Source: Streptomyces sp. V3I8 (GTDB lineage: Bacteria > Actinomycetota > Actinomycetes > Streptomycetales > Streptomycetaceae). From it: DNA of 64,000 bases. The stretch spans positions 8,618,001 through 8,682,000 of the forward strand of contig NZ_JAUSZL010000002.1 in the NCBI RefSeq assembly GCF_030817535.1, read 5' to 3'. The notes under the pieces were generated by a model. It had not been told where the DNA came from. It searched no databases and saw nothing but the letters and a program-made list of their open reading frames with translations. The translations under genes were made by a program, and so were the position numbers. Of this stretch, positions 1 to 9,187 are shown piece by piece. Position 1 is the first letter of the stretch; every line of letters begins with the position of its first letter.

Positions 1-295
1 CCGGTGTGGCAAGGTGGCGATCGAGCGCCTCCTGGGAAGCCCACTGCTCAAGTACCGTGACGGTTCCGGTTGCCGCGTCGTCGACACAGAACGAGATCAA
101 CACGCTCCCAGGATTCGCCGCGGCTATCGGATACGTCGACTGCGCCTCGGTGACGAACGTCTCGACATCCTCGGCGGGGACGAAGACTCGGCCTGCCACG
201 ATGATCTCCGTCTGGACAGGCGCTTCCGCTGTCGCGGTGGCGGCGGCCTTGTCCTGAAGGTTCTGAGGGTCCTGAGGGTCCTGAGGCGAATTCAT
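1..295 (-). CDS. Antibiotic biosynthesis monooxygenase (ABM/YgiN-like) domain protein, 3' end outside window
   Basis: The reading frame opens at ATG (293-295 on the complement), preceded by a GAAGGA ribosome site, and runs off the left edge with no stop, so about 98 N-terminal residues are visible. A low-complexity head with repeated PQD units is followed by QTEIIVAGRVFVPAEDVETF, then a stretch on daily counts of Val and Thr ending EQWASQEALDRHLATP. The EQW..QEALDRHL pattern is typical of the ABM fold used by small quinol monooxygenases and heme-degrading relatives. The PQD repeat reflects a tandem 9-bp DNA repeat near 260-288. The family is a good guess from the motif; the exact substrate cannot be told. 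Confidence 0.72.
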   Translation of the reverse strand, partial: MNSPQDPQDPQNLQDKAAATATAEAPVQTEIIVAGRVFVPAEDVETFVTEAQSTYPIAAANPGSVLISFCVDDAATGTVTVLEQWASQEALDRHLATP

Positions 296-1283
296 TGTTC
301 CTTCTCATCCTTGGTGTCTCGGTGCGGAGCCGACCGGGCGACGTGGTCATGCCGGTACTCCTCGTACTGCCTGGTACTGGAGAGAGAACCCCGACGCGCG
401 GGCCTGGCAGTACGCTAAAACCTGACATCAACGTGAGAGGCAAGCCGTGTGACCGAGGTCATGCGCAGGAGGAGCTACTCACCGTGTGGCCGCGCCCGGC
501 GGCGATCATTCCGAGCCTCGGCTTCGCAGGCTCACTGAGCTGCTCCCGGCACTTCAGGATCTTCGGCCAGCACGCCCCGAACTCAATCGCTCCCAAGGTT
601 GTAAAGGGCCGTATCTGGCGCATCCGGCCCACGGCGGGTCCCGGAACGAGAGCAGAGGCGGTCCTTGCTGCACCAGGGCCGCCTGCCAGAAATCCCGGAC
701 CCCGCCTCTGGTCCTCCGTATCCTCTTTACCCGAGAGGCCAGCGGTCGGGGGAGGAGAATGAGTGTGTGAACTGTCCGGTGGCGGTGAGGCTGGTAGGGC
801 GCCGCTCGTCTGGTGAACGCCGTACCGTCCCGTCTTCCGTATGGACGGCCTCCGTGCCCCGGTCGGCCACGAAGCAGCAGCACCGACACCCCGGAGGCGA
901 CTTCCCGAAATTGAGAAACCATCTCTGGGAGTCGCGTCGTCCACACGCAGCCCTTTCCGCTGCGCACACCTGTCGTAAGATGTCCTCCTCCCTGTCGGCG
1001 GCGACCTCGGCGACTCACCGCGCTGTCGTTTCTGTGTGTGGGTATACGGACCAAGTGACCGAACCCATAGGGGTAATGTCCCTGGATCGCTGCGCACCGG
1101 CGTTCTCATGGGCTTTTCCGAGGACGCACCGGCCCGGTTCCCCCATGACCTCATGGACACCAACAGGAATGGAATGTTCCGGCACGGTGACTCGTCGAAG
1201 CGTACGGAAAAGTGAAACGGCGAATGGGCGAGGAGGGTGACAGCCGTCGAGGGAGCCGATCCGCCACGGCGGGTGGTGCGAAC
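296..1283. other. Long intergenic stretch, no convincing gene
   Basis: Nearly 1 kb in which open frames on both strands have no recognisable motif and poor codon bias. It contains an imperfect inverted repeat (CAGAGGCGGTCC at 653-664 facing a matching arm at 697-710) with a 32-nt loop. A short ORF around 1153-1215 has no recognisable product. I see no tRNA or other RNA gene here. It may be decayed DNA left by the mobile-element activity seen at 2.5-4 kb. Confidence 0.45.
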
Positions 1284-1400
1284 GTGACGTCGAAGGACGA
1301 CGAGAGCTGTGCCGCATGCCATGACTGCATCTGTCCGAACTGTTTCCATGCCGATGCCCCTATCGGCGCGTGCGCATGGAACGGAGCCGAGGACGGGATA

Positions 1401-2258
1401 GTGTTCCACGATGTTTCATCCGCCTTGCGCAAGGCCCTGGCCCCTGCTGTCGGCGCCGGAGAAAAGGCTGTCGTTGCCGCGCGTGGAGTGGACGAACACG
1501 TTGCCCGGCCTGTGACTTGGCGAGAAGGGCGTGTGGCCGGGCTGTACACCCGGCGCTTCGGTCCCTGGCCCTCGAGAGGCGCCGTGGTTGTTCTAGTTCA
1601 CGGACTCGGCCTGTCGGGGCGCTACTTCACCCCTTTGGCCCGATCATTGGCGGCTGCGGGACGCACCGTGCTGGTGCCCGACCTGCCAGGCAGCGCACGC
1701 TCCCGGCGGGCCGTCCGACGAACTCCCGCTGTCGAGGAGGCCGCGGAAGCGCTACTGCGCTGGCAGACCGCCGCGGCGATCGGCCCCTGTGTCTGGGTTG
1801 CCAACTCAGTCGGCTGCCAGACGACTGCGGTCCTCGCCGCCGATCACCCACACCTGGTGCAACGCATGGTGTTCATTGGCCCTGCCCTCGACGCGACGGC
1901 ATTGTCGCCGGCGCGACAGTTGCTGCGCCTGCTGGCCGACGCACCCAGGGAACCGCCGTCGCTCCTCGCCCTGGCCGCTGCGGACTATCTGGTCACCGGA
2001 GCAGGTCGCTTCCTTGCGATGTTCCACCAGGCGCAGCAGGACGCGGCAGGCCCGTTCGTCGTGCGTCTGGGCCAGATCGAGGTGCCAGCACTGGTGTTGA
2101 GGGGCTCGAAGGATCGTGTTGCCCCGCAGTCTTGGGCCGAGCGGGTGTGCACCGGCCTGCTCGACGGCCGACTGGCCGTGGTGTCCGGCGCAGGTCACGC
2201 GGTGCACTTCAGCCGTCCCGACACCACTGCGCGACAGATCCTGCAGTTCCTGCAATGA
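1401..2258 (+). CDS. Alpha/beta hydrolase
   Basis: About 285 residues with a full alpha/beta-hydrolase layout: oxyanion strand VVVLVHGLGLSGRYF, nucleophile elbow VANSVGCQT (an Ala replaces the first Gly of GxSxG), acid region LRGSKDRVAP and catalytic His in GAGHAVHFSRP. The GTG at 1401 follows a GAGGACGGGA site and gives a protein of usual family length. The same frame stays open upstream to 1212, and a GTG at 1284 would add a striking cysteine-rich head (CAACHDCICPNC), so the true start is uncertain. Substrate unknown; probably a soluble carboxylesterase-like enzyme. It stands alone, with intergenic DNA in front and AICE remnants behind on the other strand. Confidence 0.8.
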   Translation: MFHDVSSALRKALAPAVGAGEKAVVAARGVDEHVARPVTWREGRVAGLYTRRFGPWPSRGAVVVLVHGLGLSGRYFTPLARSLAAAGRTVLVPDLPGSARSRRAVRRTPAVEEAAEALLRWQTAAAIGPCVWVANSVGCQTTAVLAADHPHLVQRMVFIGPALDATALSPARQLLRLLADAPREPPSLLALAAADYLVTGAGRFLAMFHQAQQDAAGPFVVRLGQIEVPALVLRGSKDRVAPQSWAERVCTGLLDGRLAVVSGAGHAVHFSRPDTTARQILQFLQ

Positions 2259-2483
2259 GGAAGTGACCGACGTCGTATCGCGGAATCTCCCCGGATCGAG
2301 CGACGGCGGCTGTCCGGCATCGGTCCCCGCAGGCAACAGTCGGCCTCGGCCCGGCCCGTTGGTCCTCGCTCGGCACCGACGCGAACACGTCAGCCGCGTA
2401 CAGCGCCGACTTCGCCCGGACACGAACGCGGACACGCTGGGAACAGGGCCATGAGAGGGCGGAGTAGCACTGAGTGAGCATTT

Positions 2484-2853
2484 TCAGCGGTAGCTCTCCA
2501 GGGTGAGGATGGCTTTGACTGCGGTAGTGAGCCAGGTCGGAGGGGGGAATTTCCCGCCGCCGATCAGGTGCCGCGGTCGGAGGCCGGTGTGGCTGATGAT
2601 GTGGGCAGTCTGGCTTGCGCGCGGCGTCCAGAAAGCCAAACAGCGCGACGGCGGCAGCCTGGGCCTCTTCCAGGTGTAGCGCGGCTGTGTCGATGGCCGG
2701 GGTGAGGTCGTCGGTGTCGGCCATGCCGTCGGTCTCGAGGACCTGGTCGGTCTTGGCCTGGTCGAGGATCTCAGAGAGTTGGGCGCAGGCCGCGTCACAT
2801 GCGCATCCGCACCGCCGGCATACGTAGTCGCCCTCAGCGAGGCGGCGCGACAT
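2484..2853 (-). pseudogene. Frameshifted AICE-type small hypothetical gene
   Basis: The frame begins MSRRLAEGDYVCRRCGCACD, with a paired-cysteine motif, and is clear to FLDAARKPDCP near 2620. The sensible continuation (HTGLRPRHLIGGGKFPPPTW, ending LTLESYR at 2484) lies in another frame. One indel near 2605-2620 explains the switch; the uninterrupted frame instead drifts into Arg/Pro/Ser-rich shadow sequence. The start codon overlaps the TGA of the upstream gene (TGATG), the usual coupling in plasmid-derived gene sets. I associate this gene pair with actinomycete integrative and conjugative elements from memory of similar proteins; that link is inference. Function unknown. Confidence 0.6.
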
Positions 2854-3998
2854 CACAGTCCCCCGTCGTCTCGGGCCGCTGTCGAGCCTGGCGGCGGGTC
2901 TGCCTGGTTCGTCCCGGCGCTGGTGTTCAGCGCCGCCGTCAACCGGTCGAGAGGGCTACCGGGCAGGTCGTCGGGGTCGGGGTGTCCATCACCGCGGCAT
3001 CGACGGGCTTGTTTCCAAGGTCAGGTCGTCGAGCAGGTGCGTGAGGAGGAGCGGAACGTGGTGAAGTCGACGCGCGCGGTGACCGGCACCATCAGGCCCG
3101 GAATCGCTGCCGCCCCGGCCTCGACCCGGGCTTTGAGCGCCTCGCCGTAGCTGCTCCACTCACGGAGCCGCTGCTGCTCGAGGTGCTCGTCGAGGTCGGT
3201 GATGGGGTCGGCGATGGGGCCGAGCCGAGCATCTCTGTCGGCCTCGAGCCGCCGCAGCTCGGCCAGGTCCTCAGCCGACTTCGGGATGTGCACCCCGGTG
3301 GCCGTCTCCAGCAGGGAGGCCTCCAGCGACTCCCTGACGGCTGGATCGGCACCGTTGACGTCCAGGCTTGCGCGCCAGGCCTCCAGAGACCACGGGGGAG
3401 CCGCCGGCGATTGCGGCACCCAGCCTCCGTCGCCGGCGCGCTCGTACTCCCACATGTAACGGCTGTAGTCGATCGGCGGGTCCGCGGCCTCGGCGGCCTC
3501 GGCGGCCTCGAAGCGACGCTGGATCTCCTCTGTGGCCGCGTCGTAGTGGCTGTTGACGTCGGTGCGCTCGGCCAGGAGCTCGTCGACGTGGAGCGTGATC
3601 TCGAAGGGCTCGATGTGGTGGTCCCACAGGGCGTTCCCGTCAGGGCCGAACGTGGAGTGCAGCAGTTGGCGTATGCCCTCTGCCTCCCAGGAACCGGACC
3701 GGCCGGCGAGGGTCGCCTCGACCCCACCGAAGTTCGCGGCCGCGCTCGCCAGGGCCAGGGTCACGAACTCAGCCCAGTCAGCCCGGTCGGTGGCCCCCAT
3801 CAGGTTGTCGATCCGGTCACCGTCGTGGGTGCGCTGCAGCCGCGGCCGCGCAAGTCGTGCCGCAGCGGTCAAGACCCCGATCGCCTCCAGCAGCTTCTCG
3901 CGGTAGGCGCCTCGCCAGGTGTCCGCGGCCGGCGTCGCTCGTGGGCTGTCCCCGTGCCCATTGCTGGGCCCTTCACCGGGTGTGGTGCTCGTCGTTGT
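2853..3998 (-). pseudogene. Decayed AICE-associated hypothetical protein gene
   Basis: The central 250 residues are well preserved (ATDRADWAEFVTLALASAAA, GGVEATLAGRSGSWEAEGIR, then an acidic coiled region). I recognise this as a hypothetical protein often carried by pSAM2-like integrative elements. Both ends are damaged. At the 5' end a GAGAGG ribosome site is followed by ACA-ACG-ACG where an ATG would be expected. At the 3' end, meaningful sequence hops through three frames: ARVDFTTF, then HLLDDLTLETSP, then VDAAVMDTP, then DPDDLPGSPLDRLTAAL, finishing at a TGA that overlaps the next gene. At least two or three indels are needed. An open frame remains for 3021-3872 from a TTG, but it is unlikely to give the native product. 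Confidence 0.65.
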
Positions 3999-4132
3999 GG
4001 TCCTCTCGGTCGGGTCTCAGACGGTCAATTCGGCACCAGTGACCTCCTGACATGGCTCTCCCAACGCGCAGACACCTAACTCCCGTGCGTGCGCTCGACC
4101 TTGCCTCGCCGACTGCTGACGCGAGCCGCCAG

Positions 4133-4534
4133 CTAAAGGGTGTCCGCACCTTCGTCAAATGCCTCCCTGTGTCGTTCGACTTCGGGGAGGTGGTCGGCGG
4201 TCCAGGAGCGCAGGATCGAGAAGGGCTCCTCAAGTGTGCGGCCCAGCGGTGTGATCCGGTATTCCACAGCAACGGGGCGTTGCGTCAGTACCCGGCGCTC
4301 GACGAGGCCGTTGCGTTCCAACCGTCGCAGTGCCTGCGTCAGCGATTTTTGAGTGACCCCATCGAGCTCTCTCTTGAGCTCGTTGAAGCGTCGCGGCTGC
4401 CGGCACAACGCGGCCAGCAGCAGATGACCCCACTTGTCCAGCAGTTGGTCCAGGAGCTCGCGCTGCGGGCCGACGATGGTCTCGTGACCGGCCGGATCTT
4501 CGCGGGTACCAGGTTTCTTTGAAGTACCTGTCAT
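4133..4534 (-). CDS. HxlR-family winged-helix transcriptional regulator
   Basis: 133 residues beginning MTGTSKKPGTREDPAG. The HxlR core is clear: ELLDQLLDKWGHLLLAALC, RRFNELKRELDGVTQKSLTQ, and the wing LERNGLVERRVLTQRPVAVE followed by YRITPLGRTL. HxlR proteins are small dimeric one-component regulators, often responding to electrophiles or redox signals and controlling an adjacent divergent gene. Here the neighbour, 43 bp away on the other strand, is an enoyl-CoA hydratase-like gene, and the shared promoter holds GGTAC/GTACC repeats that are likely operators. Upstream ATG codons are possible, but this one places the operator outside the coding region. Signal unknown. Confidence 0.88.
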   Translation of the reverse strand: MTGTSKKPGTREDPAGHETIVGPQRELLDQLLDKWGHLLLAALCRQPRRFNELKRELDGVTQKSLTQALRRLERNGLVERRVLTQRPVAVEYRITPLGRTLEEPFSILRSWTADHLPEVERHREAFDEGADTL

Positions 4535-4557
4535 GTACCAGGTATACCAGAGGTACC
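4524..4557. promoter_or_regulatory. Probable HxlR operator between divergent genes
   Basis: Nested GGTAC/GTACC elements: GTACCTG and CAGGTAT face each other across the HxlR start codon, followed by palindromes GGTATACC (4541-4548) and GGTACC (4552-4557). The position between the divergent HxlR and enoyl-CoA hydratase genes fits autoregulation plus control of the enzyme. Inferred from symmetry and position only. Confidence 0.5.
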
Positions 4558-4576
4558 GGCAACCCAAAGGAATCTC

Positions 4577-5428
4577 ATGGCCGAACAGTCCCTGCCCAGC
4601 CTCAATCTCAAGCGCCAGGACGGAGTGCTATGGGTCTCGATTGATGTTCCGCCCGTCAACCTGATGACGGCGCAACTCATGCTCGACCTGGACGCCGTCG
4701 CTGCATCGGCCGAGAATGATCCCGATCTGCACGTCATCGTGGTCCAGAGCACCAATCCGGAGTTCTTCCTGGCACACGGCGACCTGTCATTCGTGGAGGA
4801 CCCCGCGACCTACGCCGCCCTCCCGGTCGCGGAGGAGACGCTTGTCGGGACGGGCCCGATGATGCGGCTTCATGAACGCTGGCGGCGTCTGCCTCAGACC
4901 ACCATCGCCAAGGTCGCGGGACTCGCCCGTGGCGGTGGAGCCGAGCTGGTCTCCAGCCTGGATCTGCGATTCGCGGCCCTCGAGACTGCGGCGTTCGGCC
5001 AGTTCGAGGCACTGATCGGCATCGTCCCTGGAGCCGGTGCAACTGCCCACCTGCCCCGCCTCGTGGGTCGCGCTCGCGCTCTCGAGATTGTGCTGACAGG
5101 CGGGCTCGTCGACGCGGCGACTGCCGAGCGGTGGGGTTGGGTGAACCGAGCTCTGCCCGCCGCAGAACTGGACGAATATGTTGAGTGGGTCGCACTGGCC
5201 ATCGCGTCTCTGCCCGACGGCGTCCGCGCCGCGGTTACCGAAGCAATCGACGCGGCCGACGGCACGCTCGAAGACGCACTGCGCGCGGAAGACCGCCTGC
5301 TCGGCGAAACGTTCACTCCCGCGTCTGGAGAACTTGCCCGGGCAGCGCTCGCGGCCGGGGTTCACACGCGCGAGGTGGAGTTGGACATCGAAAAGGTGCT
5401 GCGCGCGAACCTCATCCGACATTCGTAA
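4577..5428 (+). CDS. Enoyl-CoA hydratase/isomerase family protein
   Basis: 283 residues of crotonase fold. The oxyanion-hole segment KVAGLARGGGAELVSSLDLR and the glutamate segment FGQFEALIGIVPGAGATAHL match the family signature, followed by the usual LTGGLVDAATAERWGWVNRA. ATG at 4577 has an AAAGGAA site. The C-terminus (ARAALAAGVHTREVELDIEK) is slightly longer than minimal family members. It presumably hydrates or isomerises an acyl-CoA, but substrate and pathway are open because no other beta-oxidation genes are adjacent. It is divergent from the HxlR gene and probably under its control. Confidence 0.88.
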   Translation: MAEQSLPSLNLKRQDGVLWVSIDVPPVNLMTAQLMLDLDAVAASAENDPDLHVIVVQSTNPEFFLAHGDLSFVEDPATYAALPVAEETLVGTGPMMRLHERWRRLPQTTIAKVAGLARGGGAELVSSLDLRFAALETAAFGQFEALIGIVPGAGATAHLPRLVGRARALEIVLTGGLVDAATAERWGWVNRALPAAELDEYVEWVALAIASLPDGVRAAVTEAIDAADGTLEDALRAEDRLLGETFTPASGELARAALAAGVHTREVELDIEKVLRANLIRHS

Positions 5429-5800
5429 CGAGTCGCCCTGCGCGGGTGGAGTGCGGAAGTTGTCCGTACGGTCCGTTTGGTAATTCGGGTCGAACGACCG
5501 TACGGGCCGTCTCCAACTCTGTGAAGCACCTCACCTGAGAGGTCACGCTCGCTTCCAGGGCCCGTTTCAGAAGTGGCCTTCTGAGGTGCAGGTCCTCGTT
5601 CGTTGGCGCCGATGACGATGAAGCTTGACAGCTCGGCGAATAGATAATCGGTTGCCTATTGGCGGTGGTGGTGGATCCAATCACCGGCATGATCACCCGG
5701 TAGCGCCCGCCGCGGCGAGACGTGATGAGCGCGAACCGCCGACCCCAGCTGGCGCAATCCGGGAGGACTACGACCGCACCGTCCCAAGGAGAAGCACCCG
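5429..5800. other. Intergenic, 372 bp, with one perfect hairpin
   Basis: No coding sequence recognised. A perfect stem-loop TCAGAAGTGGCCTTCTGA (5567-5584, 7-bp stem, 4-nt loop) lies mid-way and could end transcription of the hydratase gene, though no T-run follows. A good ribosome site (AAGGAG) near 5789 belongs to the next gene. Confidence 0.4.
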
Positions 5801-6913
5801 ATGAACACGCCACCATCGCCGTCCGGAGCGGAGTACACAGACGGGTCGTCCGTTCGCCTGGGCGCTCTCGTACCGCTGACGCGGCCCGGCTGGGTCGAGG
5901 CGGGCCGACACCTGCTCGCAGGACTCGACCTAGCCGTTGGCGAGGTCAACAATGCTGGCGGGATCGACGGCAGACCACTGGAGCTGGTGGTCCGGGACAC
6001 CGCGGCCGATCCAGAGCGGGCCGCAGCGGCCGTGGACGAACTGGCCGGCCTGGGCGTGGCCGCCGTGGCGGGCGAGTACCACAGCGTCGTCGCCCGCGCC
6101 GCCGCCACCCGGGCCGACGCCCTCGGCGTGCCGTTCCTCTGCTCGTCCGCAGTGCTCGACGCGCTCACCGAGGAGCCGACGGAGTGGGTCGCGCGCCTGG
6201 CCCCGGCCCAGTCCCACGGCTGGGGGATCTACGCGGACTTTCTCCTTGGCGCGGGCCGGCGTCGGATCGCCGTGGCGACCCAGCCGAGCGTCTACTGGGC
6301 GTCCGGGACCCGCGCCCTGCGGGACCACCTCGCTCCGCGCGGCGGCACCGTCGTCGAACTCGACACGAACGCGCTCACCCCCGAAGCCCTGTGCGACGCG
6401 CTCGTCGACCACGGCGCGACGGCGCTCCTGCTGCTGGTCGGCCATCCGGAGCCGGCGGTGCCGATCGTCAGAGCCGTCCGGGGTGACCGGCGGCTCGCGG
6501 AGATCCTGATCGGTGCTCCGGCCGGACAACCGGAGTTCGCCGAATGGGCCGCGGTGCTGGGTGAGGACGGGGCCGGGATCCCGTTCCTGCGATACCTGCC
6601 CGAGCGCCTCGGTCCGCTCGGCGAACGCGTCGGGAAGGAGCTCCGCGAACGGCTGGGCGAAGCGCCCTCCTTCGTCGCTTTCGAGGGCTGGGACACCGTC
6701 ACCGTCCTCGCCGACGTGCTGCGTTCCCACGGCACGGACCGGGCGGCCATCGCCGAGTCATGGCCGCACGTGGCGGTCGAGGGCACCCGCGGGCCGATCC
6801 GGTTCTCCCGCACGCCGGGCATCAGCGTTTGGCAATGGGCTTGGACACCGATCCAGGTCGTCGATCGGGACACGGCGGAGCCCGATCGCTTTCGGATCCT
6901 CCACGCTGGCTGA
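5801..6913 (+). CDS. Periplasmic-binding-protein type I (amide/branched-chain amino acid type) ligand-binding protein, no signal peptide
   Basis: 370 residues. RLGALVPLTRPGWVEAGRHL, LAVGEVNNAGGIDGRPLELV and VRDTAADPERAAAAVDEL form the first lobe of the Peripla_BP_5/6 fold seen in Leu/Ile/Val- and amide/urea-binding proteins. The second lobe includes FVAFEGWDTVTVLADVLRS. ATG at 5801 follows AAGGAG. There is no signal peptide or lipobox: the N-terminus (MNTPPSPSGAEYTDGSSVR) is polar, so as written the protein should stay in the cytoplasm. No permease or ATPase gene adjoins it. It could act as a cytosolic small-molecule sensor like AmiC, or be an orphaned former transporter part. Ligand unknown. 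Confidence 0.82.
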   Translation: MNTPPSPSGAEYTDGSSVRLGALVPLTRPGWVEAGRHLLAGLDLAVGEVNNAGGIDGRPLELVVRDTAADPERAAAAVDELAGLGVAAVAGEYHSVVARAAATRADALGVPFLCSSAVLDALTEEPTEWVARLAPAQSHGWGIYADFLLGAGRRRIAVATQPSVYWASGTRALRDHLAPRGGTVVELDTNALTPEALCDALVDHGATALLLLVGHPEPAVPIVRAVRGDRRLAEILIGAPAGQPEFAEWAAVLGEDGAGIPFLRYLPERLGPLGERVGKELRERLGEAPSFVAFEGWDTVTVLADVLRSHGTDRAAIAESWPHVAVEGTRGPIRFSRTPGISVWQWAWTPIQVVDRDTAEPDRFRILHAG

Positions 6914-7129
6914 GAGAACACGGAGCTCCGATTGCCCAGATCTCGATGTGCTCTCGCCTTGACAGGAAGACATTGCGGACCTCTCGTGCTGAGTACCGGG
7001 GGAGCGGGACGCGACCTCCGACCGGGTCAGGGCATGCAGGAAATCAAGGTGTTGCTGTTCTTTTTGGCTTGCGGATCACGTGCCTGGTGGCGCAGACACG
7101 TGATCGGAGCGAGTGGCGCCGCACCAGGG

Positions 7130-7888
7130 CTACTTGAGCGTGCTGCTCAGAAGGTGGGCGTCGAGGAGGGAAACGTCTGCCCGGCTGGTCTGTGCGTAGC
7201 CGGCCAGCATGCGCTTGGTCAGGACGAGGATTTCAGGCGAGCGTCGGGCGAGTGGTTTCGTCCACGCGTCGACGGTGCGGTCCAGTTGGTCGGGTGGAAC
7301 CACTTTGTGGAGCAGGCCTATCCGGTGGGCGGTGGAGGCGTCGAAGACCTCACAGGTGAGCGCGAGTTCGCGGATCGGTGCGACGCCGACCTCGGATATC
7401 AGCCGGCCCAGGGCGCCTCCCCAGGCGGGTGGGAGGCCCAGTGCGACTTCGGGCATGCGGAAGCGGCAGGTGTCCGAGCCCGCTCGCAGGTCGCAGAACG
7501 CGGCGAGGGCGAGTCCGGCTCCGATGACCTTGCCGTGGAGCCGGGCGATGGTGACGGCGTGGGTGTTCTCCAGGGCGTGACAGAGGCGGTGGGCCTTGTC
7601 CACGGCCCGTCGCAGGGCGGCGCCGGACGGGTCGGCGGTGACCGCGTCCAGGTACTCGCTGCGGTCCGCTCCGGTGCAGAAGTCCGGTCCGAGGGAGGAC
7701 AGGACCAGGACACGGATGTCGGGCCGTCCGTGCAGGCCGTCCAGCAGGGCGATGAGGTCGTCGATCGCGGCGGCGCTCAGGACGTCGTCCTGCCCGTCGG
7801 GATTGAGGCGGACTCGCAGGATGGGACCGTCCTGCTCGGTGTCGATGGCGGAGGGGCGGACGGCGGGGGGCGGGAGTATGTGGTTCAT
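7130..7888 (-). CDS. Enoyl-CoA hydratase/isomerase family protein coupled to a P450
   Basis: 252 residues, crotonase fold: VLSSLGPDFCTGADRSEY forms the first oxyanion strand, IARLHGKVIGAGLALAAFCD the second, and CRFRMPEVALGLPPAWGGAL carries the glutamate position. Its ATG overlaps the stop of the upstream P450 by 4 nt (ATGA), so the two are translationally coupled and probably act in one pathway. A Pro/Ala replaces the more usual Gly-Ala-Gly after the glutamate loop, which may alter activity. Substrate unknown. Confidence 0.87.
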   Translation of the reverse strand: MNHILPPPAVRPSAIDTEQDGPILRVRLNPDGQDDVLSAAAIDDLIALLDGLHGRPDIRVLVLSSLGPDFCTGADRSEYLDAVTADPSGAALRRAVDKAHRLCHALENTHAVTIARLHGKVIGAGLALAAFCDLRAGSDTCRFRMPEVALGLPPAWGGALGRLISEVGVAPIRELALTCEVFDASTAHRIGLLHKVVPPDQLDRTVDAWTKPLARRSPEILVLTKRMLAGYAQTSRADVSLLDAHLLSSTLK

Positions 7889-9141
7889 GCGAGGGCGACG
7901 TCCAGGTTCAGCAGACGCCTGAAGGCCACTCTGGGTGCCCTGAGCGGGCGTCGGGCCAGGGTGAGGCGGGGCAGGCGTCCGACCAGTTGGCGTAGGAGGG
8001 TGTGGGCTTCGAGTCGGGCCAGCGGGGCGCCGAGGCAGTAGTGGATGCCTCCGCTGAAGGCGAGGTTGTGGAAGGCCTTGCGGTGCGGGTCGAACCGGTC
8101 GGGATCGGGGTGCCTGGCCGGGTCGCGGTGGGCGGCGCCCACCATGAGGTGGACCATGTCGTCGGCCCGGACCTCGACGCCGTCCAGCAGGCCGTCCCGT
8201 GCGGCGACCCGGCTGATCACGTGTGCCGGCGGGTCGTAGCGCAGTGTCTCCTCCACGAAGGCGGGTACCAGGTCGGGGCGGGCGGTCAGCAGGTCCCAGC
8301 GTGCGGGGTCCTCGACGAGGAGGAGCGTCATGGTCGACAACAGGGTCGAGGTGGTCTCCAGGGCGGCCAGCAGGACGAAGAGGACCAGGAAGTAGACGGC
8401 TTCATCCGCTTTGTCCTGATCGGTTTCCATGGTGTCCCAGGTCGCGATCCAGCGTGACACGGGGTCGTCGCCCGGATGCCCGCGCCGGTCACGGATGAGG
8501 TCCATGAAGTAGGAGCGCAGTTCGGCCATCGCGACGTCGGACCGGGTCAACTGGCTGCTGGAGGGCAGCAGTTCCTGGGTGAAGACCTGTTCATGGGTCA
8601 GTTCGCGCAGCCGTGGCCAGTCGGCCGACGGCAGGGCGAGCCAGGTGCCGATGGTGGCGATCGGGAGTTCCTCGCTGACCAGGGCGGCGAAGTCCGTATG
8701 TTCTTCGCCGTCCCTCAGGCGCTCGGCCACGGTGTCGAGGAAGCTGTCGGTCAGCCGACCGACCGTCCGGCCCATCTGCTGGATGGCCGTCCGGTCGAAT
8801 CCGCCGGCAGCTCGCCGTACCCTGGTGTGCTCCGGAGGGTTGAGAGCGGGCATCGTGCTCCCTATCTCACGCGAGGACGGAGCACTCCAGCGGGTTCGGG
8901 GGCCCTGCCGGTCGCGCCAGCTCTTGTCCGGTTCCAGCCACTCGCTGCTGCGCAGTACGCGGTCACACGCGTCGAAGCTGGTGACGAGGAAGCCGCCCCA
9001 GGGGGCGGGGCGGACTCCGCCCTTGGACCGTAGTTCCGCGTAGAGGGGGAAGGGGTCAGCCTGCCCTTCTGCCGTCCGCAGACGGGAGAAGAGGGAGACG
9101 GTGGCGCGGCGGTCGGACGACGACGTCGTGAGGCTGCCCAC
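7885..9141 (-). CDS. Cytochrome P450
   Basis: About 418 residues from a GTG at 9141, preceded by AAAGGAG at 8-nt spacing (upstream in-frame ATGs have poorer sites). Class signature elements are all present: the I-helix region LFVLLAALETTSTLL (Glu in place of the usual Asp of AGxDT), EETLRYDPP (ExxR), and the heme loop AFSGGIHYCLGAPLARLE with the axial Cys. It is a soluble bacterial class I P450 needing ferredoxin and reductase from elsewhere. It follows the conservon P450 but is separated by an inverted repeat (9188-9208) that could give it its own promoter. Downstream it is coupled to an enoyl-CoA hydratase. Substrate unknown. Confidence 0.92.
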   Translation of the reverse strand: MGSLTTSSSDRRATVSLFSRLRTAEGQADPFPLYAELRSKGGVRPAPWGGFLVTSFDACDRVLRSSEWLEPDKSWRDRQGPRTRWSAPSSREIGSTMPALNPPEHTRVRRAAGGFDRTAIQQMGRTVGRLTDSFLDTVAERLRDGEEHTDFAALVSEELPIATIGTWLALPSADWPRLRELTHEQVFTQELLPSSSQLTRSDVAMAELRSYFMDLIRDRRGHPGDDPVSRWIATWDTMETDQDKADEAVYFLVLFVLLAALETTSTLLSTMTLLLVEDPARWDLLTARPDLVPAFVEETLRYDPPAHVISRVAARDGLLDGVEVRADDMVHLMVGAAHRDPARHPDPDRFDPHRKAFHNLAFSGGIHYCLGAPLARLEAHTLLRQLVGRLPRLTLARRPLRAPRVAFRRLLNLDVALA

Positions 9142-9187
9142 GGTGGCGGCTCCTTTCTGAGCAACAGCCGCCATACGTACCCGTGAG

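Noticed and set aside
459..1409. 316-residue open frame on the minus strand
   Set aside because: No motif, composition of a shadow frame, overlaps the hydrolase start region and lacks a ribosome site.
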